From the NCBI GenBank assembly GCA_947626485.1, contig CANQSG010000063.1, positions 1-9,899 of the forward strand: a stretch of 9,899 bases of DNA, read 5' to 3'. Positions 1 to 7,268 of this stretch are shown here, piece by piece. The position numbers and the translations under genes were made by a program. Under the pieces are notes generated by a model. That model was not told the DNA's origin and did not search any database. It worked only from the letters and a program-made list of their open reading frames with translations. This stretch comes from an uncultured Clostridia bacterium (lineage in GTDB: Bacteria > Bacillota > Clostridia > Oscillospirales > Acutalibacteraceae). How positions within the stretch are numbered: position 1 is the stretch's first letter; every line of letters begins with the position of its first letter.

Positions 1-175
1 AGGCGAGGAGGTCCCGGGCGGGTATTACGTCACGCGCTCGGCCGATCAGGCCTTCTGGGCGGTCATCAATCACACGGTCGACAACCCCAAGGACGCCATT
101 GTGGAATGGAATACCGTCGCCAATCAGGAGATCGCGCGCAAAGTCAACGAGTATAAGGTGGGAGAAAACGGGTGA
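1..175 (+). CDS. Extracellular solute-binding protein of a carbohydrate ABC transporter, C-terminal end (partial)
   Basis: This is the last 57 codons of a gene that begins before the window; the frame opens at base 2 and ends with TGA at 173-175. The tail starts GEEVPGGYYVTRSADQAF and continues with a charged helix (NQEIARKVNEYK). This pattern, a PGGYY-(V/T) turn followed by a helix carrying an NxEIxxK-type motif, is what I know from the C-termini of family 1 sugar-binding proteins that sit upstream of LplB/YtcP-like permeases. Such proteins are lipid-anchored on the outer membrane face and hand a sugar or oligosaccharide to the permeases. The stop overlaps the GTG start of the next gene (GTGA, 172-175), which supports a shared operon. 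The substrate cannot be read from this fragment, and the signal peptide and ligand site lie outside the window. Confidence 0.8.
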   Translation, partial: GEEVPGGYYVTRSADQAFWAVINHTVDNPKDAIVEWNTVANQEIARKVNEYKVGENG

Positions 176-1083
176 AACAACGTCATACGGCGAGCAGCGT
201 CGGCATCAAACGGCGCGAGAATTTGCAATATTATCTGATGGCCGCGCCCTTTCTGCTCGCCTTTTTTGTCTTTACGCTGCTGCCGATCTTGCAGTCGGTC
301 GCGCTCAGCTTCTTCGATTACGACATGGTCTCCATGCCGGATTTCGCGGGGCTGAAAAACTACGTCCGCATGTTCGTCGACGATGACGTCTTCGGCATTG
401 TCGTCAAGAACACCATCATCTTCGCCGTCGCCGTGGGACCCGCCGGGTTTTTGCTCTCCTTTGTATTAGCGTGGTTTATCAACGAATTCCGGCCGACGGT
501 GCGGGCGATTCTGTCTTTCCTCTTCTATTGCCCGTCCCTCATCGGCAACGCCTATTTCGTCTGGCAGGTCGCCTTTTCGAACGACAGCTACGGCTATGTC
601 AACAGCCTCCTGCTTTCAATCGGCCTCATTTCCGAGCCGATCAACTGGTTTAAGGACGCGCACTATGTCATGCCGATCTTGATTATGATTCAACTCTGGC
701 AAAGCATGGGCGTCTCCTTCCTCGCGAATATTTCCGGCCTGCAAAACGTCAACGGCGAGCTCTACGAAGCCGGCGCCATCGACGGCGTGCGCAATCGCTG
801 GCAGGAGCTCTGGTACATCACGCTGCCGTCGATGAAAAACATGCTGCTCTTCAGCGCCGTCATGAGCATCGCCAACAGCTTTTCGGTCAGCGCCGTGGCG
901 GTCACCCTCGCCGGGTATCCCTCGGTCGGGCACGCCGTCGATACGATCGTTTCCCACATTTCCGACCTCGGCACAGTGCGGTTCGAAATGGGCTACGCCT
1001 CCGCGCTTTCGGTCTTTTTGTTCCTGCTGATGGTGGCGGTGCGGTGGCTCATCAACCGCGTCCTGCAACAGGTCGGCCGCTGA
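172..1083 (+). CDS. Sugar ABC transporter permease, MalF/UgpA-like (pair 1, subunit A)
   Basis: This 303-residue inner-membrane subunit forms half of a sugar import channel. The sequence suggests six membrane segments at about 21-43, 76-105, 112-132, 163-188, 223-247 and 274-298, after a short basic N-terminus. The EAA loop that docks the ATPase is intact at 199-219 (EAGAIDGVRNRWQELWYITLP: EA, the IDG core, then the LP end). The length is normal for the family. The start is GTG at 172, inside the upstream stop (GTGA), with a GGAGA ribosome site at 161-165, six bases away; coupling to the binding-protein gene is likely. It should pair with the permease encoded 13 bases downstream. The substrate is unknown; a complex oligosaccharide is the usual expectation for this group. 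The family call is firm, the exact subfamily less so. Confidence 0.93.
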   Translation: MKQRHTASSVGIKRRENLQYYLMAAPFLLAFFVFTLLPILQSVALSFFDYDMVSMPDFAGLKNYVRMFVDDDVFGIVVKNTIIFAVAVGPAGFLLSFVLAWFINEFRPTVRAILSFLFYCPSLIGNAYFVWQVAFSNDSYGYVNSLLLSIGLISEPINWFKDAHYVMPILIMIQLWQSMGVSFLANISGLQNVNGELYEAGAIDGVRNRWQELWYITLPSMKNMLLFSAVMSIANSFSVSAVAVTLAGYPSVGHAVDTIVSHISDLGTVRFEMGYASALSVFLFLLMVAVRWLINRVLQQVGR

Positions 1084-1096
1084 CGGGAGGGCGAAC

Positions 1097-1999
1097 ATGA
1101 TTTTCGAAAAATTCAAACGCCGCCCCGCCGCGACCGGTCTGCGCGGCTCGCAGGTGCGCAAATACACCCGCTCGCGCGTCGGCAACTTCTTTTACGTCTG
1201 CTTTCTGCTGCTCTTCGGCGCCTTTTCGGTGCTGCCGCTGGTTTATTCGATCGCGACGTCGTTCAAGCCGCTCGACGAGCTGCTGCTTTTCCCGCCCCGC
1301 TTCTTCGTCCAACGCCCGACGGCGCAGAACTATCTCGCGCTTCCCGGCTTGCTCTCGAACCTGCGCGTGCCGCTGCTGCGGTATCTCTTCAACAGCTTTT
1401 TTGTGACGATCGTCAGCTGCATTCTCTACGTCCTTGCGGCGACCTTAGCGGCGTTTGTCCTCGCGAAATCCCCCATTAAAGGCAAAAAACCCGCCTTCCT
1501 GCTCGTGCAGTACGCCCTGCTGTTTAACGGCACGACCCTTTCGGTGCCGCTCTATCTGATTTATTCCCGCCTCGGTTTGATCGACACCTACTGGGTGCTG
1601 ATTTTGCCGAACGTCGCGTCGGCGATGGGCGTGTTCCTGATGAAGCAGTACATGGAGGATGCGATCCCCGACGCCCTGCTCGAGGCGGCGCGCATTGACG
1701 GCGCGGGGCCGCAGCGGGTCTTCTGGCAGATCGTTTTCCCGATCGTCAAGCCCTGCGTGCTGACGCTGACGATGTTCGGCTTCAGCCAGGCCTGGGCGGC
1801 GACGGGCGGCAATACGGTCTTTAACGAAACCCTGAAAACCCTGCCGACGGTGATGAGCCAGATCACGGCGGGGGGCATCGCCCGCTCGGGCAGCGCGATG
1901 GCGGTGACGGTGATCTTGATGATCCCCCCGATCACGGTCTACCTCATCACCCAAAGCAACATCGTCGAATCCATGAGCAGCGCCGGAATTAAGGAATAG
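1097..1999 (+). CDS. Carbohydrate ABC transporter permease, MalG/YtcP-like (pair 1, subunit B)
   Basis: This 300-residue inner-membrane protein is the partner of the preceding permease. Six membrane segments can be placed at about 31-53, 97-123, 133-155, 165-186, 218-240 and 265-287. The EAA loop lies at 196-216 (EAARIDGAGPQRVFWQIVFP), with the conserved glycine and the terminal FP/LP proline. The C-terminus ends SAGIKE; the short VESMSSAGIKE-type tail is typical of MalG-like subunits, which usually end in a G(I/A)(V/I)K(G/E) motif. A GGGAGG ribosome site at 1085-1090 lies six bases before the ATG. Together with the upstream subunit it makes one complete translocation pore. No ATP-binding gene accompanies it here, so a multitask MsmX-type ATPase encoded elsewhere is the expected energiser; that is inference from the family. 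Confidence 0.93.
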   Translation: MIFEKFKRRPAATGLRGSQVRKYTRSRVGNFFYVCFLLLFGAFSVLPLVYSIATSFKPLDELLLFPPRFFVQRPTAQNYLALPGLLSNLRVPLLRYLFNSFFVTIVSCILYVLAATLAAFVLAKSPIKGKKPAFLLVQYALLFNGTTLSVPLYLIYSRLGLIDTYWVLILPNVASAMGVFLMKQYMEDAIPDALLEAARIDGAGPQRVFWQIVFPIVKPCVLTLTMFGFSQAWAATGGNTVFNETLKTLPTVMSQITAGGIARSGSAMAVTVILMIPPITVYLITQSNIVESMSSAGIKE

Positions 2000-2003
2000 G
2001 TGA
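1991..2003 (+). promoter_or_regulatory. Ribosome binding sites deciding between two starts of the NHL-Yip1 gene
   Basis: AAGGA at 1991-1995 lies only four bases before GTG 2000, which directly follows the upstream TAG. AGGTGA at 1998-2003 matches the 3' part of the Shine-Dalgarno consensus and lies five bases before an in-frame ATG at 2009. The ATG therefore has the better-spaced site. The choice changes only three residues ahead of the signal peptide. Confidence 0.5.
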
Positions 2004-4135
2004 GCCGCATGCGACACAAAAGACAACCGAATTTCCGCCGCCGGCTGCTCGTCCTCGGCCTTGCGTTCTGCCTGCTCGCCTGCCTCGGCGCGCCCGCGCT
2101 TGCCGCCGAATCCGACACCGAGGCGCCCTATCAATCCTACACCTATTGGGACACCTTCGCCGGCGAGCAAAAGCCAGCCTACGGCCGCGCGGTCTACGAG
2201 CCCGCCTTCGCCATCGACGCCGCCTATCTCGGGCAGGAGACGCTCGGCGGCCTGACCGATCTGTGCACCGACGAAAACGGCAACGTCTATATTCTGGACG
2301 GCGCCCGCTCCGACGTTTACCTGCTCGACCCCGCTTATCGGCTGCTGCGGGTGCTGCACGGCTTTACCGACGGCGCGCAGACCGTCACCTTCGCCGAGGC
2401 GCAGGGCATTTACGTCCGGGACAATGAGATTTACCTCTGCGACACGAAGGGCGGTCGGATTTTGGTCGCCGACCCGGAAGGGAAGCTGACGCGCACGATC
2501 ACCGCGCCGAGCTCGCCGCTGATCCCCGCGACCTTCCAGTTCCGCCCGATCCGCCTCGCCATGGACGCCAACCGCTACCTCTACATCCTCTGCGACGGCT
2601 CCTATTACGGCGCGCTGCTCTGCTCGAACACCGGGGAATTTCTGAATTTTTACGGCGCGAACCTGACCGAGGGCGGGGTGTTAGCGGCGGTCGCCAACCT
2701 CTGGAAAAAGCTGACGATGACGAACGAGAAGCGCTCGAAAACCGCCAGCAGCATTCCCTATCAGTTCCGCGACCTCTACATCGACGCCGACGATTTCGTC
2801 TACACCGCGACGGGCAGCAGCGTCAAGACCGACCAGCTGCGCAAGCTCAGCCCCGGCGGCGAGGACGTGCTCTACCGCACCGGCCTGCGCTACGCCGACC
2901 AGACCGACACCTATTTTTACACCGAGGACACCGTCATCGACCGGCGGCTCGACACCTCGAACCTCGCCGTTGACCCGCAGGGCTACGTCTATCTGCTCGA
3001 CACGACCTACGGTCGAATTTTCCTCTATGACAGCGAGAGCCGCCTGCTCTCGGCTTTCGGCGGCGGCATCGGCTACGGCGACCGGCTCGGCACCTTCCGC
3101 ATCGCCAACGCGATCGACCTGAAGGGCGACGACGTGCTCGTCTCCGACAGCGTGAAAAACACCGTGACGGTCTTCCGCGTCACCCCCTTCGGCGCGGCGC
3201 TGAAAACCGCCCGCCGCATGACGATCGAGGGGCGCTACACCGAATCGAAGGCGCTCTGGACCGACCTGCTCGCGCAGGATCGCAACTGCCAGCTCGCCTA
3301 CGTCGGCCTCGCGAAATCCGCCTACGCCGAAAAGGATTACGCCGCCGCCCTGCGCTATGCGAAGCTCGGCAACGAGCGCGGCGTCTATTCGCAGGCCTTC
3401 CGCAGCTATCGCAACGACTTCGTCCGCTCGCATTTCAACTGGCTCGCCCTCGCCCTCGTCCTGCTGATTTCCGGCGTCGCCGCGCTGGTCGTCCTGCGCA
3501 AAAGGCGACCCGCCCGCGCAGCCAACGTGCAGCTTGCGGCGGCGCGCAGCGTGCTGGCGCACCCCTTCGACGGCTTCGCCGCCATCAAGCAAAAACAGCT
3601 CGCATCGCTGCCCATTGCGCTGGCTTTAAGCGTCCTGTTTTACGTCACGCGGGTGATGGAGACGAACTTCGGCGGGTTCCTGTTTACCCACGTCTCCGAT
3701 TCCGACGCCAACGCCTTTTTCCTGCTGCTGCGCACCTTCGGCTTTATCGCCCTCTGGACCTTCTCCAACGTGCTCGTCACGCAGCTGATGGGCGGCCTCG
3801 GCAAGCCGAAGGAGATCCTCTGCACGGTCTGTTACAGCCTGACGCCCCTGATCCTGTACAGCGCGGTTTACGTCGTGCTGTCCAACCTGATGGTGGCGGA
3901 GGAGGGCGCCTTCCTCGGCATCTTCTCGGGGCTGGCGATCGCCTGGACCTTTGTGCTGCTGCTCGTCGGGCACATGGCGATCCACGATTTCGGCTTTGTC
4001 AAGACGCTTGTCAGCTTCCTGCTGACGGTGCTCGCCATGGCGATCATCGTGTTTTTCCTCTTTATTTTCGTCGTTCTGGTGCAGCAGCTCGCCGGGTTCC
4101 TCGGAACCATCGGCGCCGAAATTTTGCATTACTAA
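2000..4135 (+). CDS. Secreted NHL-like beta-propeller / TPR-like / Yip1-domain membrane protein
   Basis: The 711-residue product begins with a basic N-terminus and a hydrophobic signal sequence (about 15-36, likely cut near ALA-AES). Residues about 80-395 hold five or six NHL-like blades, each pairing a D-x-x-G-x-(V/L)-Y-(I/L)-L-D strand with a hydrophobic strand; the clearest are at 84-111, 136-159, 184-208, 257-283, 320-344 and 368-393. A TPR-like helical stretch follows (about 397-460). A membrane segment at 481-500 ends in KRRPAR, which fits outside-to-inside insertion. The C-terminus (about 519-700) has around five hydrophobic segments and matches a Yip1-type domain. The propeller would thus face outside, fixed to a membrane domain. 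Its place between permeases and the DUF5696 lipoprotein suggests a role as scaffold, sensor or polysaccharide contact at the transporter; that is inference. The start is GTG 2000 or ATG 2009. Confidence 0.85.
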   Translation: MSRMRHKRQPNFRRRLLVLGLAFCLLACLGAPALAAESDTEAPYQSYTYWDTFAGEQKPAYGRAVYEPAFAIDAAYLGQETLGGLTDLCTDENGNVYILDGARSDVYLLDPAYRLLRVLHGFTDGAQTVTFAEAQGIYVRDNEIYLCDTKGGRILVADPEGKLTRTITAPSSPLIPATFQFRPIRLAMDANRYLYILCDGSYYGALLCSNTGEFLNFYGANLTEGGVLAAVANLWKKLTMTNEKRSKTASSIPYQFRDLYIDADDFVYTATGSSVKTDQLRKLSPGGEDVLYRTGLRYADQTDTYFYTEDTVIDRRLDTSNLAVDPQGYVYLLDTTYGRIFLYDSESRLLSAFGGGIGYGDRLGTFRIANAIDLKGDDVLVSDSVKNTVTVFRVTPFGAALKTARRMTIEGRYTESKALWTDLLAQDRNCQLAYVGLAKSAYAEKDYAAALRYAKLGNERGVYSQAFRSYRNDFVRSHFNWLALALVLLISGVAALVVLRKRRPARAANVQLAAARSVLAHPFDGFAAIKQKQLASLPIALALSVLFYVTRVMETNFGGFLFTHVSDSDANAFFLLLRTFGFIALWTFSNVLVTQLMGGLGKPKEILCTVCYSLTPLILYSAVYVVLSNLMVAEEGAFLGIFSGLAIAWTFVLLLVGHMAIHDFGFVKTLVSFLLTVLAMAIIVFFLFIFVVLVQQLAGFLGTIGAEILHY

Positions 4136-4149
4136 AGGGAGGGACGTGG

Positions 4150-6375
4150 ATGAAATCTGTTTGTAAACGCCTTTCCCTGCTGCTGCTGTGCGGACTGCTG
4201 GCGCTGAGCGCGACCGGCTGCGGCCGCCGCGCCGAAGCAAGCCTGCCTTATGCGCCCGAAACCGGCGGCCTTTCGTCCGCCACCGTGGCGGAAAACGGGG
4301 ATTACGCCCTGCTTTATGACGCGACCCGCGCCGCCGTGACCCTGCTCGACAAGGCGACCGGCAACCGCTTCGGCACGACCCCCGCCGCCGCGCAGGAGCC
4401 GGTGGTCGATGAATACGGCATTCCGGTCAAGAATCACCCGCGGCTCGAATCCCCGCTGCTGCTCGAATACATCACCCCCGACACCAACGTCATCAACGCG
4501 GCGACGGCCTACACCGACTGCATCAGCGGCGGGCATTTCGCCGCGGCGCAGATTCCAAACGGCGTGCGGGTGACCTATTATTTCGATTCGCTGCGCATCG
4601 CCGTCCCGGTGGAATACACCCTGTCCGACAAGGGGTTGACCCTGACGCTGCGCCCCGAGGAAATCCAAGAAGAGGACGCCCTGCTTTATCAGATCACCGT
4701 CGCCCCGATGCTCTGCGCGATTTCCAACACCTCGCCCGACGGCTACCTCTTCGTCCCCTCGGGCTCGGGCGCGCTGATCTACCCGCAGGACACCGAATCG
4801 ACCCTCGGCCAGACCTACACGACCCCGCTTTCGGGCGACGACCCGCAGATCGACCTACATTATCAGACCGCCTTCGCCTCGACGCAGGCGGCGCGCCTGC
4901 CGGTTTTCGGTTCCGCCGAGCCGGGGCGCGCGGGGCTGTGCGCCGTCGTCGAGCAGGGGGCGGAGGCCGCCCTCGTTTCCGCGCAGACCGGCATTCGCCG
5001 CCTCGGGTACACCTCCGTCTGCGCCGTCTGGCGGCTGCGCTCCTATCAGAACATTTTGCACCGCGTCGGCCTCGGCAAGCGCACCGAGCGGCAGTATTAC
5101 GCCGCCGACAAGGCCGCCGAGCCGCTGCGCATCACCTACACGCCGCTCTCGGGCGAAAATGCAGGTTATGCCGGCATGGCGCGGCTTTATCGCGACCGCC
5201 TTGCCGACGAAACCGCCGCGCCGGTGCGGGAAAATCTGCTTTCCCTGCGGCTCATCGGCGGCGTGACGGTCGACGAGGACTTCCTCGGCGTGCCCTACCG
5301 CAAGCTGCTCGCGCTGACCCCGCTGCGCGACGCGCAGACCATCGTCTCGGAAATCGCCGAAAATCTCGGGCAGCCCTTTGACCTGCTGCTGACCGGCTAC
5401 GGCGCGGGCGGCATCACCCCCGGCTACGGCGCGGGCGGGTATAAAATCCCCGCATCGCTCGGCGGCAAACGCGGGCTGCGCGCCCTTTCCGACGCCCTGC
5501 ACGCCGCCGGCGGCAAGCTCTATTTCGAGTTCGACCTGCTCACCCGTTCTTCCCGGAGCGGCGCGGCCTATGCGGCGGGCAACAGCGTGCTGCCGCTTTA
5601 CAGCCTCGACATCGCGACCCGCATGGACGACACGAAAACGCCCGCCTTTTACCTCAACCGGCGCGACCGCCTGCCCGCCCTCGCGCAGAAGGCGGTCGAC
5701 CGCGCGCAGGACTGGTCGCTCGACGGCGTCTGCTTCGGCAGCCTTTCGAACACGGCCTATTCCGATTACCGCGCCGCCGCTTATGCCGGGCGAGGCGGCA
5801 CCGTCGCGGACTACGCGCAGATCGCCGCCGCCGCGCAGGCGGCAGGGCTGGTTCTTGCCGCGGTCGACGCCAACGCCTACGCGCTGGACGGTGCGAGCCG
5901 CGTCTTTGCCGCCCCGATCGCCTCGGAGCGCGCCGACCTGCTCGCCGAGGACGTCCCGTTTTATGAGATCGCCCTCAAGGGCGTCGTCCCGCTCGCCACG
6001 CCGGCCGTCAACGCCGCATCCGACCCCCGCCGCACCCTGCTCAAGGCCGCCGAAACCGGCATGAGTTTGGGCTATACGCTCTATCACACCTTCGACAAGC
6101 GCCTGATCTTCGAGCCCGAAACCGAATTTTTCGGCGGGGAATACGCCTCGGTGCGCGACGGGATGCTCTCCGCCTTGAAGGCCTACGCCGCCGATTTCGC
6201 CGCCGTGGCAGAGACCCGGGTGCGCGACAGCCGCCTGCTCGCCCCCGGCGTGCACGAAACCGTGTTTGAAAACGGCGTGACGGTCTACGTCAATTACAGC
6301 GACGCGCCCTTCGAGACCCCGGCGGGCGCCCTCGAACCCCTGCAATACCGTTTTGAAAAGGAGGTGGCGGAATGA
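4150..6375 (+). CDS. DUF5696-type lipoprotein, glycoside-hydrolase-like barrel
   Basis: The 741-residue product has a lipoprotein signal (hydrophobic 8-20, LSATGC, Cys24; Ala rather than Leu at -3 is a weak lipobox). An N-terminal beta-rich region (about 40-340) starts with VAENGDYALLYD and DKATGNRFGTTP, the usual opening of this family. From about 365 a TIM-barrel-like pattern appears: FLGVPYRKLLALT (378-390), a GGKRGLRALSDAL helix (438-450), the LYFEFDLL strand (457-464), SLDGVCFGSLSNTAYSD (523-539), VDANAYALDGA (572-582) and DVPFYEIALKGVVP (601-614). These resemble the DUF5696 domain as I remember it. Function is not established. A carbohydrate-active or carbohydrate-binding role is inferred from the barrel look and permease neighbours; E460, D462, D525 and D573 are candidate acidic residues. 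GGAGGG at 4138-4143 lies six bases before ATG; the stop overlaps the next start (ATGA). Confidence 0.82.
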   Translation: MKSVCKRLSLLLLCGLLALSATGCGRRAEASLPYAPETGGLSSATVAENGDYALLYDATRAAVTLLDKATGNRFGTTPAAAQEPVVDEYGIPVKNHPRLESPLLLEYITPDTNVINAATAYTDCISGGHFAAAQIPNGVRVTYYFDSLRIAVPVEYTLSDKGLTLTLRPEEIQEEDALLYQITVAPMLCAISNTSPDGYLFVPSGSGALIYPQDTESTLGQTYTTPLSGDDPQIDLHYQTAFASTQAARLPVFGSAEPGRAGLCAVVEQGAEAALVSAQTGIRRLGYTSVCAVWRLRSYQNILHRVGLGKRTERQYYAADKAAEPLRITYTPLSGENAGYAGMARLYRDRLADETAAPVRENLLSLRLIGGVTVDEDFLGVPYRKLLALTPLRDAQTIVSEIAENLGQPFDLLLTGYGAGGITPGYGAGGYKIPASLGGKRGLRALSDALHAAGGKLYFEFDLLTRSSRSGAAYAAGNSVLPLYSLDIATRMDDTKTPAFYLNRRDRLPALAQKAVDRAQDWSLDGVCFGSLSNTAYSDYRAAAYAGRGGTVADYAQIAAAAQAAGLVLAAVDANAYALDGASRVFAAPIASERADLLAEDVPFYEIALKGVVPLATPAVNAASDPRRTLLKAAETGMSLGYTLYHTFDKRLIFEPETEFFGGEYASVRDGMLSALKAYAADFAAVAETRVRDSRLLAPGVHETVFENGVTVYVNYSDAPFETPAGALEPLQYRFEKEVAE
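5394..5438 (+). repeat. In-frame 18-bp direct repeat with 27-bp period inside the DUF5696 gene
   Basis: CGGCTACGGCGCGGGCGG occurs at 5394-5411 and again, identical, at 5421-5438. It encodes GYGAGG at residues 416-421 and 425-430, separated by ITP. The repeat lies in the first strand/loop region of the barrel-like domain, where relatives as I recall them carry a single W-x-x-GG motif. Confidence 0.85.
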
Positions 6376-7268
6376 AGCGCGTTCGGCGCAACCGCGGCAT
6401 TGAACAGCTCAAAAGCCGTTACGGCGTCTATTTTGTCACCCCCTGGTGCATCGGCCTGCTGCTCTTTTTCCTCATCCCGCTGCTCCAGTCGATCTACTAC
6501 GCCTTTTCCGACGTCCAGTTCCTCGCCGACGGGCTGCGGGTGCAGTTCACGGGGCTTGCCAACTTCCGGTATATTTTCACGCAGGAGCCGGCTTTTACCG
6601 ACAACATCGCCGCCTCCATGCAGTCCTTCGCCTATTCCTTCCCGCTCATCATCGTGTTGAGCCTCGTGCTGGCGGTGATCCTCAACGGCAGATTCGCCGG
6701 CCGCACCTTCTTCCGCGCCCTCTATTTCACCCCGGTCATCATCGCGGGCGGGTCGGTCATCACCCTGCTGCTCACGATGTCGACGACCGACGTCGAGTCG
6801 ATGGCGGGCTCCTCGCAGACGGGCAGCTTTATCGAGGTCAACGAGATCCTCGATATGCTCGGCCTGCCCGCCGGCATTTCCTCTTATCTCAACCTCGCCA
6901 TCAGCTCGATCATGAACCTGCTGTGGAAATGCGGCATCCAGATCGTGCTCTTCATCGCCGGCATGCAGTCGGTGCCCGAGCTGCATTATGAGGTCGCGCG
7001 GGTCGAGGGCGCGTCGAAGTGGGAGACCTTCTGGTTCGTCACGGTGCCCTCGCTGCTGCGGGTGCTGCTGCTCGTCGCGATCTTCACCGCCATCGAGCTT
7101 ATGACGGAGGAGAACAACGCCGTGATGCGCGGCGCCTATACCTATCTGGAATCCCAACGCTACGGGACGGGCAACGCGATGCTCTGGTCGTATTTTGCGA
7201 TGGTCGCGGCCGTGCTCGGCGTGGTGCTGCTGTTCTATCGCGCGGCGAATCGGAGGTGGAGTGACTGA
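6372..7268 (+). CDS. Sugar ABC transporter permease, MalF/UgpA-like (pair 2, subunit A)
   Basis: This 298-residue protein is a second MalF-type permease, clearly distinct in sequence from the one at the start of the locus. The N-terminal signature FVTPWCIGLLLFFLIPLLQS (21-40) is the usual first segment. Further membrane segments fall at about 84-107, 114-136, 172-198, 228-247 and 269-289. The loop at about 137-172 between segments three and four is polar and should face outside. The EAA loop at 207-226 reads EVARVEGASKWETFWFVTVP, with VEG in place of the commoner IDG but the key glycine and final proline kept, so ATPase docking should work. The ATG overlaps the previous stop by four bases (ATGA), with GGAGGTGG at 6360-6367 as ribosome site. 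It pairs with the following permease. Confidence 0.92.
   Translation: MKRVRRNRGIEQLKSRYGVYFVTPWCIGLLLFFLIPLLQSIYYAFSDVQFLADGLRVQFTGLANFRYIFTQEPAFTDNIAASMQSFAYSFPLIIVLSLVLAVILNGRFAGRTFFRALYFTPVIIAGGSVITLLLTMSTTDVESMAGSSQTGSFIEVNEILDMLGLPAGISSYLNLAISSIMNLLWKCGIQIVLFIAGMQSVPELHYEVARVEGASKWETFWFVTVPSLLRVLLLVAIFTAIELMTEENNAVMRGAYTYLESQRYGTGNAMLWSYFAMVAAVLGVVLLFYRAANRRWSD

Noticed and set aside
99..386. A 95-codon plus-strand frame across the binding-protein/permease junction
   Set aside because: It is out of frame with both the solute-binding tail and the permease, has an Arg-rich composition and no ribosome site, and conflicts with the GTGA coupling.
1445..2359. A 304-codon minus-strand open frame spanning the end of permease 2 and the start of the NHL-Yip1 gene
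   Set aside because: It runs antisense across two well-supported genes and encodes a His/Arg/Gly-rich low-complexity product; the same holds for other long minus-strand frames at 2681-3592, 6294-7157 and 7235-8506.
4855..6345. A 496-codon open frame on the minus strand opposite the DUF5696 gene
   Set aside because: It is a shadow of the high-GC plus-strand gene: its translation is rich in Gly, Arg, Ala and Val with no recognisable domain, while the plus strand has a lipoprotein signal, ribosome site and family motifs.
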